Assembly: GCA_944322625.1 (NCBI GenBank) | Contig: CALUPN010000003.1 | Span: 1 to 54,817 of the forward strand | Source: Candidatus Gastranaerophilales bacterium | GTDB taxonomy: Bacteria; Cyanobacteriota; Vampirovibrionia; Gastranaerophilales; Gastranaerophilaceae | Direction: 5' to 3' | Length of the DNA: 54,817 nucleotides | Shown: positions 18,736-25,798 of the stretch, piece by piece | Numbering within the stretch: the stretch's first letter is position 1 | Layout of the letters: each line of letters starts with the position of its first letter | Made by a program: the position numbers and the translations under genes | The notes under the pieces: generated by a model | Told to the model about the DNA's origin: nothing | Database searches by the model: none | The model's input: only the letters and a program-made list of their open reading frames with translations

Positions 18736-19794
18736 TTATATTCCCATTGCCTTTAATACATCTTTTATATCAGAAGTTGTCTTTTTAACATCGGCGTTTG
18801 AATACTTTATAGCATTATCCGGATCTTTGAGGCCGTTACCTGTAAGTATACAAACAATATCCGCACCCTCTTTAACAAGTCCTTGAGAATGCGCCTGAAT
18901 TAATCCTGCAAAAGATGCCGCACTTGCCGGTTCGCAGAGAATTCCTTCTGTAGAAGCTAACATTTTATAAGCTTCAACGATTTTTTCGTCATTAACGCAT
19001 CCGATTTTACCGTTGCTTTCGTCTCTTGCAGCTTCTGCCTGCCTCCAGCTTGCGGGGTTCCCGATACGAATAGCCGTAGCAAGAGTTTCAGGTTTAAAAA
19101 TCCTTTCGCCTCTCACAATAGCTGCAGCACCTTCGGCTTCATATCCCATCATTTTGGGTAAATTCTTAATAATACCTTCTTTATTATACTCTTTATACCC
19201 TTTCCAGTATGCTGTAATATTACCTGCGTTTCCTACCGGTATAAAATGATATTCAGGCGCTTTACCGAGAGCGTCGCAGATTTCAAACGCACCTGTTTTC
19301 TGCCCTTCAATTCTATAAGGGTTAACCGAATTTACAAGAGTAATCGGGTGAGTTGCAGAAATTTTCCTTACGCATTCAAGTGCCTCATCAAAATTCCCCT
19401 GAATTGCAATAATTTCAGCCCCGTACATCATCGCCTGCGAAAGCTTTCCAAGAGCAATATAACCGTCGGGGATAAGTACAAAAGTCTTAATTCCGGCTTT
19501 CGCTCCGTATGCGGCAGCAGAAGCCGATGTATTACCGGTGGAAGCGCAAATAATTGCCCCGGCTCCTTCCTCTTTAGCTTTAGTCACAGCCATTGTCATA
19601 CCGCGGTCTTTAAAGCTTCCGGTCGGGTTAGAACCTTCAAATTTCAAATAGATATTAGCTTCCAGACCAATTTTCTTAGCTAAATTATCTGCTTTTATAA
19701 GCGGAGTATTTCCTTCATTTAAAGTTACAACAGGAGTCGAATCACTTACCGGTAAATATTTCCTGTATTTGTTAATAAGACCTTGGTAATACAT
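18736..19794 (-). CDS. thrC: Threonine synthase
   Basis: PLP enzyme converting O-phosphohomoserine to threonine. At 352 residues it is the short class. The PLP lysine lies in [12 protein letters not shown] (about residues 56-67); the phosphate-binding SxGNTSAS loop is [15 protein letters not shown] near 84-98. The C-terminal part has the expected [13 protein letters not shown] and [11 protein letters not shown]. It is the promoter-proximal gene of thrC-proB and is divergent from the AbiH gene. It uses the aspartate-pathway output that starts with lysC in this window. Confidence 0.95.
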   Translation of the reverse strand: MYYQGLINKYRKYLPVSDSTPVVTLNEGNTPLIKADNLAKKIGLEANIYLKFEGSNPTGSFKDRGMTMAVTKAKEEGAGAIICASTGNTSASAAAYGAKAGIKTFVLIPDGYIALGKLSQAMMYGAEIIAIQGNFDEALECVRKISATHPITLVNSVNPYRIEGQKTGAFEICDALGKAPEYHFIPVGNAGNITAYWKGYKEYNKEGIIKNLPKMMGYEAEGAAAIVRGERIFKPETLATAIRIGNPASWRQAEAARDESNGKIGCVNDEKIVEAYKMLASTEGILCEPASAASFAGLIQAHSQGLVKEGADIVCILTGNGLKDPDNAIKYSNADVKKTTSDIKDVLKAMGI

Positions 19795-19874
19795 ATTTTA
19801 TCCTCTCTTTTTCTTTGAATATATCACAACATCAAATAAAAATACAATTAAAAGATAATATTCAGATTCAAATA

Positions 19875-19904
19875 TTGACCAAAGATAAATCAAAAATTTA
19901 TAAT
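19875..19904 (+). promoter_or_regulatory. Promoter of the AbiH-family gene
   Basis: TTGACC, 18-nt spacer, TATAAT, ending 20 bp before the ATG. It lies in the divergent gap with thrC. Confidence 0.7.
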
Positions 19905-19923
19905 AGAATAAATAAGGAAAAGT

Positions 19924-21180
19924 ATGATAAAAAAAGATACACTTGTAATTATAGGAAACGGTTTTGACCGATGGCAAAACCTTAAAACCGGCTACAAAGA
20001 TTTTGAAAAATATTATTATACCCATAAAGATGACATTCTCAAAAAACTAAAAATTAATAAAAAAGTCATTGAAGAATACAATGGGGAAAAGCACGAAATC
20101 AGTGATTTGGAACTAATTTACGGAAATCCTTTTGAGGCAGGGAACTTGGACAGTGATTTTTGGTCGGACTTTGAGAACTCTATGGATAAAATAAATGCTG
20201 CAGAAATAAACCTATTTTTTGGAAAAGACAAAAAAGAGCTTAAACATATGTCTAAAAGTATTAAAAATGCAAAAAATATTTTAAGAGAAGCTTTTTGCAG
20301 CTGGATTTCCGAGATACAAATTAATAATAAACAAGAATTTACTTTTAGTAAAAATTGCTATTTTGTCAACTTTAATTACACTAAAACTCTTGAAAAATAT
20401 TTTGGGGTAGATGAAGAGGATATTTTCTATATTCATGGAGAAACAAATGACAAAGAATCAATAATTTTCGGCCATTCTTCCCATCCGCAAGAGCCGGAAG
20501 AAACTCTGTACCAAATCGGCGGACGTTTTAGAGGATTATATTTAATTGAAAAATTACTGTATAACACAGATAAACATGTTATGGATAATATAACGGATTT
20601 GTGTCTTGACTTGAAGAGCGCTGATATTAATCCGGATGATATTAAAGATATTTATATTTTAGGTCATTCACTCGGAGAAGTTGACTTGGAATATTTCAAA
20701 TTTTTTAAAAAGGCATTATCTGTAAGCAGTACGAATACGGAAGAATCATTTAATAATTTTGATTTTAATACGGACTTATTTTTAAGATTACAATATATAA
20801 TAAAAAAATATGGTCAAGATAATTCTATTACCGACCCGATACTGCCGGAAGAAGAAACTGCTATCCATAAAAAGCTTATGTATGAACAATTTCAACGGGA
20901 TATGCAAAAACACTATGAATATGAGACATTGATGCTCCAACTAACCGAAAATTATATTAAAATTAAACCAAAAGAAATTTTAAAAACAGTAACAAATAAT
21001 TTAACCCAAAAGAATTCCGGCCAAAGAATAAAAAATGCAAAATGGCATATTTCCTGTTACACGGATAAAGACGTGGAAAGAGCGAAAGAAGTAATGAAGA
21101 TGCTGGAAGTTGAAGATTATGAAGTTTTAAATAACATAGAAGATGCCGTTAAAATCTTAAAAAAACAACACGGACATTAA
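19924..21180 (+). CDS. AbiH-family abortive-infection protein
   Basis: 418 residues with the AbiH (PF14253-type) features: N-terminal LVIIGNGFDRWQNLKTGYKDF (residues 8-28), the central CYFVNFNYTKTLEKYF and FYIHGETNDKESIIFGHS segments, and IYILGHSLGEVDLEYFKFF near 240-258. AbiH proteins are linked to phage-triggered growth arrest; their mechanism is not well established. AAGGA precedes the ATG and the gene has its own promoter. The last 70 residues (HISCYTDKDVERAKEVMKML) look like a small extra domain. It stands alone between thrC and the tmRNA gene, a single-gene defence cargo rather than part of an island. Codon use is strongly AT-rich. Confidence 0.88.
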   Translation: MIKKDTLVIIGNGFDRWQNLKTGYKDFEKYYYTHKDDILKKLKINKKVIEEYNGEKHEISDLELIYGNPFEAGNLDSDFWSDFENSMDKINAAEINLFFGKDKKELKHMSKSIKNAKNILREAFCSWISEIQINNKQEFTFSKNCYFVNFNYTKTLEKYFGVDEEDIFYIHGETNDKESIIFGHSSHPQEPEETLYQIGGRFRGLYLIEKLLYNTDKHVMDNITDLCLDLKSADINPDDIKDIYILGHSLGEVDLEYFKFFKKALSVSSTNTEESFNNFDFNTDLFLRLQYIIKKYGQDNSITDPILPEEETAIHKKLMYEQFQRDMQKHYEYETLMLQLTENYIKIKPKEILKTVTNNLTQKNSGQRIKNAKWHISCYTDKDVERAKEVMKMLEVEDYEVLNNIEDAVKILKKQHGH

Positions 21181-21190
21181 GAAATCAAAA

Positions 21191-21220
21191 TTGTTTTTAT
21201 CAATAAGCCAATAAAAACAA
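21191..21220. terminator. AT-only inverted repeat between the AbiH gene and tmRNA
   Basis: TTGTTTTTAT and ATAAAAACAA flank a 10-nt loop (perfect 10-bp stem). It could end the AbiH transcript on the plus strand or the tmRNA transcript on the minus strand (T-run follows there). Lack of G-C pairs makes it a weak call. Confidence 0.4.
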
Positions 21221-21269
21221 AAGCAAATTATAAGATTATAAAAAACATTTCTACGCAAAAGAAAATAAC

Positions 21270-21661
21270 TGGAGATGGCGGGAGTCGAACCCGCGTCCAT
21301 CGTGGATAAAAGCTGACATCTACGAGTGTAGTAACTTATTATCTCGGATTAATACGGGAAGCTACATAACCTCATTTAATCCAGAGACTTTTTGCGGAAG
21401 CCTAACCTTTAATGGTAAAACTTGATGTACATACCATCATTTGCACACTGCATCTTGCATACTATCATTCAGTCAAACGGCAAGCTGGTCGGACTGAACG
21501 GGCTGAACTGCTATAATTAAGCAGCGAGTCTTTGTGCTCTGTAATCAGCCATAGAAACAACGTTATTAGCGTCTAATTTATTTGCTCGTTGATAAGCGGG
21601 AACAGCGCCCGCACTCGCAATCCGAATCTACCAATCACGGCGTCAAAACCGGTGCATCCCC
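21270..21661 (-). ncRNA. ssrA: tmRNA (SsrA)
   Basis: Rescues stalled ribosomes and tags nascent chains for proteolysis. The minus-strand RNA begins GGGGATGCACCGGTTTTGACGC and ends GGTTCGACTCCCGCCATCTCC-A; the acceptor ends pair (GGGGAU with AUCUCC), with CCA encoded. A tag frame at 21517-21570 reads ANNVVSMADYRAQRLAA and stop, with a TTAGAC box just before the GCT resume codon. The ANNVV opening resembles cyanobacterial tags (ANNIV type), and the LAA end is the usual protease signal. It is one piece of about 392 nt, not permuted. Upstream on the same strand is the uracil-DNA glycosylase gene. Confidence 0.95.
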
Positions 21662-21717
21662 TTATTAAAAACTTCTCAATGTGCGTAAATACAGTATAAA
21701 CTATTAAATCTGCTTTT

Positions 21718-22305
21718 TCAAGCATCAAGAAGTTTTTTTATTTTCTTTAAATCCTCAAGCATTAAATATCTGGGACTTCCTTCTTCAAGAGAATGATATC
21801 TTAAAAGATATGACGGATGAAAAATCGGGATGCATTTTCTCATCTCTCCGCCGATTTCAAGCTCTAAGACTTCTCCCCTTATCTTAGATATAGGGATTTT
21901 CTTGTCATAAAAAGATTTTAAAGCAGTTGCCCCGCAAAATATTAAAACTTTAGGATTAATAATATCTATTTGTTTTAAAAGATAATTTTCACAGGCTTTC
22001 TTTTCAATATCCGCAGGAACCCGGTTTTTAGGCGGACGGCATTTAACCGTATTTATTATATACAAATCGTTTTCTCTTGAAATCCCGGCCTTTTCCAGAA
22101 ACTCGTTCAAAAGTTTTCCGGCTCTTCCGACAAAAGGAGTGCCTGTCTTATCTTCGTTTTCTCCCGGAGCTTCGCCTATCAGAACAGCCTTTGCAGTGGC
22201 AGGATTGCCGTCCGAAAACACAATATTAATCCTTGTTTCCCCCAGAGGGCATTTCTTACATTCCAAACACTCTTGTTTTAATTTATCCAATTTCTCTTTT
22301 TTCAT
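21718..22305 (-). CDS. Family 4 (Fe-S) uracil-DNA glycosylase
   Basis: Removes uracil from DNA to start base-excision repair. The 195-residue protein has the family-4 iron-sulphur cysteines: Cys14-x2-Cys17 (CLECKKCPLG) and a later pair, Cys-x15-Cys (CRPPKNRVP ... KKAC). The catalytic-site motif is GEAPGENEDKTGTPFVGRAG near 43-62, and the second motif is HPSYLLR near 162-168. There is no ribosome-binding site. The ATG follows a TATAAT box by exactly 6 nt, so the mRNA is probably leaderless. It is transcribed towards tmRNA. Confidence 0.93.
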   Translation of the reverse strand: MKKEKLDKLKQECLECKKCPLGETRINIVFSDGNPATAKAVLIGEAPGENEDKTGTPFVGRAGKLLNEFLEKAGISRENDLYIINTVKCRPPKNRVPADIEKKACENYLLKQIDIINPKVLIFCGATALKSFYDKKIPISKIRGEVLELEIGGEMRKCIPIFHPSYLLRYHSLEEGSPRYLMLEDLKKIKKLLDA

Positions 22306-22311
22306 AATTCT

Positions 22312-22317
22312 ATTATA
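22312..22317 (-). promoter_or_regulatory. -10 box of a leaderless uracil-DNA glycosylase transcript
   Basis: TATAAT on the minus strand, then AGAATT, then the ATG. Transcription would start at or next to the start codon. No clear -35 was found. The same geometry occurs at 28720-28725. Confidence 0.55.
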
Positions 22318-22318
22318 C

Positions 22319-22346
22319 TTGAAAAATTATAAAAATGGGTTAAAAT
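22319..22346 (+). promoter_or_regulatory. Promoter of the antisense RNA
   Basis: TTGAAA, 16-nt spacer, TAAAAT on the plus strand. It predicts a start near 22352, which together with the terminator at 22411-22445 gives an RNA of about 94 nt opposite the small toxin-like ORF. Confidence 0.5.
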
Positions 22347-22351
22347 AAGAA

Positions 22352-22445
22352 TACAGGCATGGGCAGCGGTAATGCCCACACCCGCGTCTCTAAAATAGAG
22401 ACTTGAGTATAAGAACTAATGCAAGTACTAGCGTTAGTTCTTTTT
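22352..22445 (+). ncRNA. Predicted antisense RNA of a type I toxin-antitoxin locus
   Basis: A non-coding stretch with its own promoter (22319-22346). It has an internal hairpin (TGGGCA ... TGCCCA, about 22360-22378), a palindrome GTCTCTAAAATAGAGAC, and a strong rho-independent terminator: AAGAACTAATGC (22411-22422), an 8-nt loop, GCGTTAGTTCTT (22431-22442), and a T-run to 22445. It is complementary to the 3' two-thirds of the hydrophobic 24-aa ORF at 22390-22464 and to that mRNA's 3' end. This convergent layout is the known plan of type I antitoxin RNAs. Expression is inferred, not shown. Confidence 0.55.
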
Positions 22446-22464
22446 CGCTGATTTTAACTATCAT
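22390..22464 (-). CDS. 24-residue hydrophobic peptide, probable type I toxin
   Basis: The peptide starts MIVKISEKELTLVLALVL and ends LKSLF: a charged N-terminus, about 14 hydrophobic residues and a lysine near the end, as in small membrane-acting toxins. AAAGGAGG lies 5 nt before the ATG, the strongest Shine-Dalgarno in this region, but it sits in the loop of a perfect 12-bp hairpin (22452-22491) whose stem holds the TG of the ATG. This should limit translation. A minus-strand promoter is at 22538-22566, giving a leader of about 70 nt. An antisense RNA overlaps the ORF. I do not recognise the peptide family. Toxicity is inference. Confidence 0.6.
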   Translation of the reverse strand: MIVKISEKELTLVLALVLILKSLF

Positions 22465-22491
22465 TTTAACCTCCTTTCTTGATAGTTAAAA
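22452..22491 (-). promoter_or_regulatory. Start-site hairpin controlling the 24-aa ORF
   Basis: TTTTAACTATCA (22491-22480 on the minus strand) pairs perfectly with TGATAGTTAAAA (22463-22452). The 16-nt loop holds AAAGGAGG, and the start codon spans the loop-stem junction. It is likely to gate ribosome access. Confidence 0.65.
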
Positions 22492-22537
22492 TGTTTGTCA
22501 AAATCTTCTGCCCGTATTCTCTTTTCAATGTATGAAA

Positions 22538-22566
22538 ATTCTAACCGAATATTTGTTACAAATCAA
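22538..22566 (-). promoter_or_regulatory. Promoter of the 24-aa ORF
   Basis: On the minus strand: TTGATT (22566-22561), 17-nt spacer, TAGAAT (22543-22538). The predicted start is about 70 nt upstream of the ATG, leaving room for the hairpin. Confidence 0.5.
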
Positions 22567-22593
22567 TATATTTTCCAATCATTTCCTAAAACA

Positions 22594-22692
22594 GTAGGTC
22601 AGACATTGCCTGACAAAAATTAAGAACATTCAAACAGAAAAGCATTTAAACCTTCATTTTAACAAGTTAATGTCAGGCAATGCCTGACCTAC
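22594..22692. repeat. REP-like palindrome pair, second copy
   Basis: Arms GTAGGTCAGACATTGCCTGACA and TGTCAGGCAATGCCTGACCTAC match those at 5059-5113 (one substitution), but with a longer AT-rich spacer of about 55 bp. It lies just past the stop codon of the flavin reductase-rubredoxin gene. Confidence 0.85.
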
Positions 22693-22697
22693 AAGAC

Positions 22698-23300
22698 TTA
22701 TAGCTTCTCAAAATCTGCTGCGCCATGTTTGCATATCGGACAAATAAAATCCGGCGGCAATGTTTCCCCTTCGTAAATATAACCGCAGATTTTACATATC
22801 CAGCCTTTTTTAGCAGTTGGCTGCGGACGGGGTTTAATATTTTTCTGGTAATAGGAATATGTAACAGTCGGTTCTTCCGACAAAATTTCTGCAGCGACAA
22901 GCTGGGCAATAAAGAGGGTATGCGTGCCTAAATCGATTTCTTGTTTAACATAAGCCGACATATAAGAATTTGTATTTTGCGTAATATACAAAACGCCGTT
23001 AGGACTTCTTTTTGTGTCATAAAAAGAAGCAAATTTATCAGTATTGCGTCCGGAATGAAATCCGAAATGCTCAAAAATTTCAAATTTAGCGCTTTCTGAA
23101 AGAATTGAAACATTAAACTTTTTAGTTCTTTGAATCATTTCATTTGTGTAATTCTTTTTATTTACGGCAATTGCAATCTGCAGCGGGTCAGATGCAACCT
23201 GCATAACGGTATTAATAATACATCCGTTATCTTTTTCTCCCTCATTTGCAGTCAAAACATAAAGCCCGTAGCCAATATTAAACAAAACATTATTATTCAT
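22698..23300 (-). CDS. Flavin reductase-rubredoxin fusion (high-molecular-weight rubredoxin)
   Basis: 200 residues. Residues 1-150 are a flavin reductase-like FMN domain (NIGYGLYVLTANEG, then NTVMQVASDPLQIAIAVNKK). Residues 165-200 are a rubredoxin with CKICGYIYEG and CPICKHGA, giving the four iron-binding cysteines. In clostridia this fusion (Hrb type) passes electrons from NADH to flavodiiron proteins that reduce oxygen or NO; the same role in an anaerobe here is an inference. It is a single-gene unit, with the REP-like repeat at its 3' end and a MITE-like element upstream. Confidence 0.9.
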   Translation of the reverse strand: MNNNVLFNIGYGLYVLTANEGEKDNGCIINTVMQVASDPLQIAIAVNKKNYTNEMIQRTKKFNVSILSESAKFEIFEHFGFHSGRNTDKFASFYDTKRSPNGVLYITQNTNSYMSAYVKQEIDLGTHTLFIAQLVAAEILSEEPTVTYSYYQKNIKPRPQPTAKKGWICKICGYIYEGETLPPDFICPICKHGAADFEKL

Positions 23301-23424
23301 ATAAAACTCCCTTATTACATTATGCTATTACAGACATAGTAATAGTGCAATAAAGTAAATTGATACATATTTTTGCCCCCTCACCGCATTTGTAGTTTTC
23401 GACACAGTCTCAAACACGGCTGCT

Positions 23425-23749
23425 CCTCTCCTGTAAGGCATTAGTGTCCAAGAAAAATTGAAAAGAGAAACCCTTATATAAATATATCTCACAATTTGCC
23501 AGAAATAATATAATGTAAAGACATAAAAAAGACCCCTCACCCGAATTTCAAAGTTTCGCTAAAGCTCAACTTGAAATTCTTCCCTCTCCCACAAGGGGCG
23601 AGGGAGCCGTCACACCAGGCGTGGAGCCTACCCGCCCCCCCCCTGTGGGAGGGTCGAAATCTTTGATTTCGGGGAGGGGTTCTAACTGATATTTGGCTGG
23701 GGGCGAACCTCTAAAATTTTTCTTGGACACTTGTGCCCGTAAGGAGAGG
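23425..23749. mobile_element. MITE-like element with 35-bp terminal inverted repeats
   Basis: The end at 23425-23459 (CCTCTCCTGTAAGGC... to AAGAAAAATT) and the inverted end at 23715-23749 match at most of 35 positions, with the inner 17 identical. The 325-bp element carries no gene. Inside are G- and C-rich inverted segments, including the 36-bp repeat shared with the left edge of the window. No target-site duplication could be fixed. It fills most of the 540-bp gap between the rubredoxin fusion and the EF-hand gene. Confidence 0.6.
23644..23679 (-). repeat. 36-bp dispersed repeat, copy 2
   Basis: Exact reverse complement of 222-257. It lies inside the MITE-like element, which suggests that the element at the left edge of the window shares ancestry with this one. 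Confidence 0.8.
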
Positions 23750-23842
23750 GGAATGTGCTTTTTATTTTATCATTTATTATGATAACTAAATAGAGATTAG
23801 TGTGAAGCTTGCTCGACACTAATCACTGCAAAGACGTAAATA

Positions 23843-24952
23843 TTATTTAAATTGTTCGTATAGCCAGCCTTTTTCTTCCAAAAATCTCAAAAGTGCCTGC
23901 CGGTTTTGGGGAATATCGGCTCTGGTTTTACCTTCAAGCCTTGTATCATCACCGTATGTGCCGTTGATTTTTTCGCTGATAATACCCCATTCTTTTTCTG
24001 AAACTTCCCAGCCATTACTATCCCACGGTTTTCCGGTTACAGATTCTACAATTTCTTTATACATTTCTACCTGTTTAGGAGTCATCATCTTAGCAGGAAT
24101 TTTTTGCCCGTTTTCATCGTATACTGTTTTACCATTATCATCGACAAGGTAAGAGTTTTCTGCCCACGCAAGCCGTGCTTTCATCTCTTCTGCTGTATAT
24201 TTTCCGTTTTTTTCGAGGTTAGAGGGTGAAAAATTAGAGAATTCACAAATATCACCGCCGCAGCAAGCTTCATTATCAATAGTGCTCATAAGTCTTGTGT
24301 ACGCATCAATATTTAATTGTTGGTAAAAACTGGAATCTTCATTATCGCCTTCCTTTAAAAGCCAGGTGTTCAATTGTTTCATTTGCTCTTTTTTTATTTC
24401 AATAATTTGTTTTTGGCTTAGTTCCACCCCGTACATTCGTTTCGCGTCATATTTTAAAGATTCAATTCCACTATCCAGCCAGCTTTGCATATCTTCAAGT
24501 ATTTCCTCCTTCATATTATATTTTTTTGAAAGAGCCTCATTAGACATTGAACCTTCAAGTGTTTTACCATTCTTGGTGTATGTTAACCAGCTTTGCCATT
24601 CTACATTGCTGCTAAAACCATCCCGGTTTTTATCAACTTTGAACCATTTATCAATATCACGTCTTGCAAAAAATTTCATTTGTTCCATACAAGCATTATC
24701 ACGCTCTTCCTTGCTTACAGTACCGTCGTTATTAACATCCATAGCACAAGACTGTTGGTATTCTTGTTCGGTTATATACCCATCTTGATTAATGTCTAAA
24801 GACGCGAAGATACTTTTATTTGCGCCCTTATTATTACGCAAAAAAGTTTCTTCGTCACATCCTACAATACCATTTGGGTACCAGTCCGTTTGAGAATTCT
24901 CAATATGTTTGTATTCCATCTTTAAATTATGTATATTTGTTAAATCCGGCAT
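23843..24952 (-). CDS. EF-hand calcium-binding protein of unknown function (369 aa)
   Basis: Three canonical EF-hand loops are visible: DINQDGYITEQE (53-64), DVNNDGTVSKEE (72-83) and DKNRDGFSSNVE (107-118), each with Asp/Asn at 1, 3, 5 and Glu at 12. The C-terminal 250 residues are helical and acidic, with Trp-rich stretches (WLTYTKNGKTLEG; KPWDSNGWEVSEKEWGII) and no known fold that I can name. No signal peptide or membrane helix is present. AAAAGGAG precedes the ATG. The 804-aa protein at 6563 has a similar acidic N-terminus. A regulatory or structural calcium role is inference. Confidence 0.8.
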   Translation of the reverse strand: MPDLTNIHNLKMEYKHIENSQTDWYPNGIVGCDEETFLRNNKGANKSIFASLDINQDGYITEQEYQQSCAMDVNNDGTVSKEERDNACMEQMKFFARRDIDKWFKVDKNRDGFSSNVEWQSWLTYTKNGKTLEGSMSNEALSKKYNMKEEILEDMQSWLDSGIESLKYDAKRMYGVELSQKQIIEIKKEQMKQLNTWLLKEGDNEDSSFYQQLNIDAYTRLMSTIDNEACCGGDICEFSNFSPSNLEKNGKYTAEEMKARLAWAENSYLVDDNGKTVYDENGQKIPAKMMTPKQVEMYKEIVESVTGKPWDSNGWEVSEKEWGIISEKINGTYGDDTRLEGKTRADIPQNRQALLRFLEEKGWLYEQFK

Positions 24953-25054
24953 ATAATACTCCTTTTCTCATAATTAACGGCACTAATTGAAAAAACTTTA
25001 ATAATTGTTACAATTATTAATATTACCGGCTCTTAATAAATCTATCATTATTGC

Positions 25055-25083
25055 TTGACAGGGGTAAATCTTTATACTAAACT
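25055..25083 (+). promoter_or_regulatory. Promoter of rpmI-rplT
   Basis: TTGACA, 17-nt spacer, TAAACT. It is followed by a leader of about 65 nt with short complementary segments (GCCGA / TCGG) before rpmI. Such leaders are often bound by L20 for feedback; that is not shown here. Confidence 0.65.
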
Positions 25084-25154
25084 CAAACATGCCGAAGTAT
25101 AGTGCTGTGGTATGCCTTGCTCGGTTTCAATGCAAATAAAAAAGGAGAAACAAA

Positions 25155-25364
25155 ATGCCAAAAATGAAAACACACCGTGCAGCAGCTAAGAGATACAAAG
25201 TTACAGGCACGGGCAAAATCACAAGAAGACATGCAGGTATCGGCCACTTGCTTCAACACAAATCGGAGTCAAGAAAACGTAAGATTTTCGGAGATGTTGT
25301 AATTTCTGAATCTCACGAAAAATTGATTTCTAAAGAGTTACCTTACAAGAAGTATGCCAGATAG
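25155..25364 (+). CDS. rpmI: 50S ribosomal protein L35
   Basis: 69 residues, highly basic, with the family opening [20 protein letters not shown] and the [13 protein letters not shown] segment. It is a component of the large ribosomal subunit. AAAGGAG precedes the ATG. It is followed 12 bp later by rplT, the usual pair. infC, which usually leads this operon, is absent; the unit has its own promoter at 25055-25083. Confidence 0.96.
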   Translation: MPKMKTHRAAAKRYKVTGTGKITRRHAGIGHLLQHKSESRKRKIFGDVVISESHEKLISKELPYKKYAR

Positions 25365-25376
25365 GAGTGTTGAATT

Positions 25377-25727
25377 ATGAGAATTAAACGTGGAAATGTA
25401 TGTCGCAACAGACACAAGAAAATATTAAAACTTGCAAAAGGTTTTAAAGGTGCTAGAAGCAGAATATTTAAAGTAGCTAACATTGCTGTAATGAAAGCTC
25501 TTAAATATGCTTACAGAGACAGACGCGCTACAAAACGCAACATGCGCCGTTTGTGGATTGTAAGAATTAATGCAGCTGTCAGGGAACAAGGAATGAGCTA
25601 TTCAAGATTTGTTAACGCCTGCAAAAAAGCTAACATTCAGGTTAACAGAAAAATGCTTGCAGATTTAGCTGTTAACGACAAAGAGGCTTTTTCTGTAGTT
25701 GTTGAAGCTGCTAAAGCTGCTTTATAA
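25377..25727 (+). CDS. rplT: 50S ribosomal protein L20
   Basis: 116 residues matching L20: [20 protein letters not shown], then [31 protein letters not shown] and [11 protein letters not shown]20 is needed early in large-subunit assembly and often represses its own operon by binding the leader RNA. GGAGTG precedes the ATG. The unit ends at a strong terminator at 25741-25775. Confidence 0.97.
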   Translation: MRIKRGNVCRNRHKKILKLAKGFKGARSRIFKVANIAVMKALKYAYRDRRATKRNMRRLWIVRINAAVREQGMSYSRFVNACKKANIQVNRKMLADLAVNDKEAFSVVVEAAKAAL

Positions 25728-25740
25728 GATAATGTGTTTA

Positions 25741-25775
25741 AAAAGTCCGTACTAATTTATTTAGTGCGGACTTTT
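25741..25775 (+). terminator. Rho-independent terminator after rplT
   Basis: AAAAGTCCGTACTAA pairs with TTAGTGCGGACTTTT (one wobble) around a short AT loop, followed by a T-run. Confidence 0.9.
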
Positions 25776-25798
25776 AATATTAAAAATAGTGTGTGTAT

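Noticed and set aside
25084..25154. tRNA gene in the rpmI leader
   Set aside because: Short complementary segments are present, but there is no T-loop GTTCRA box or acceptor stem.
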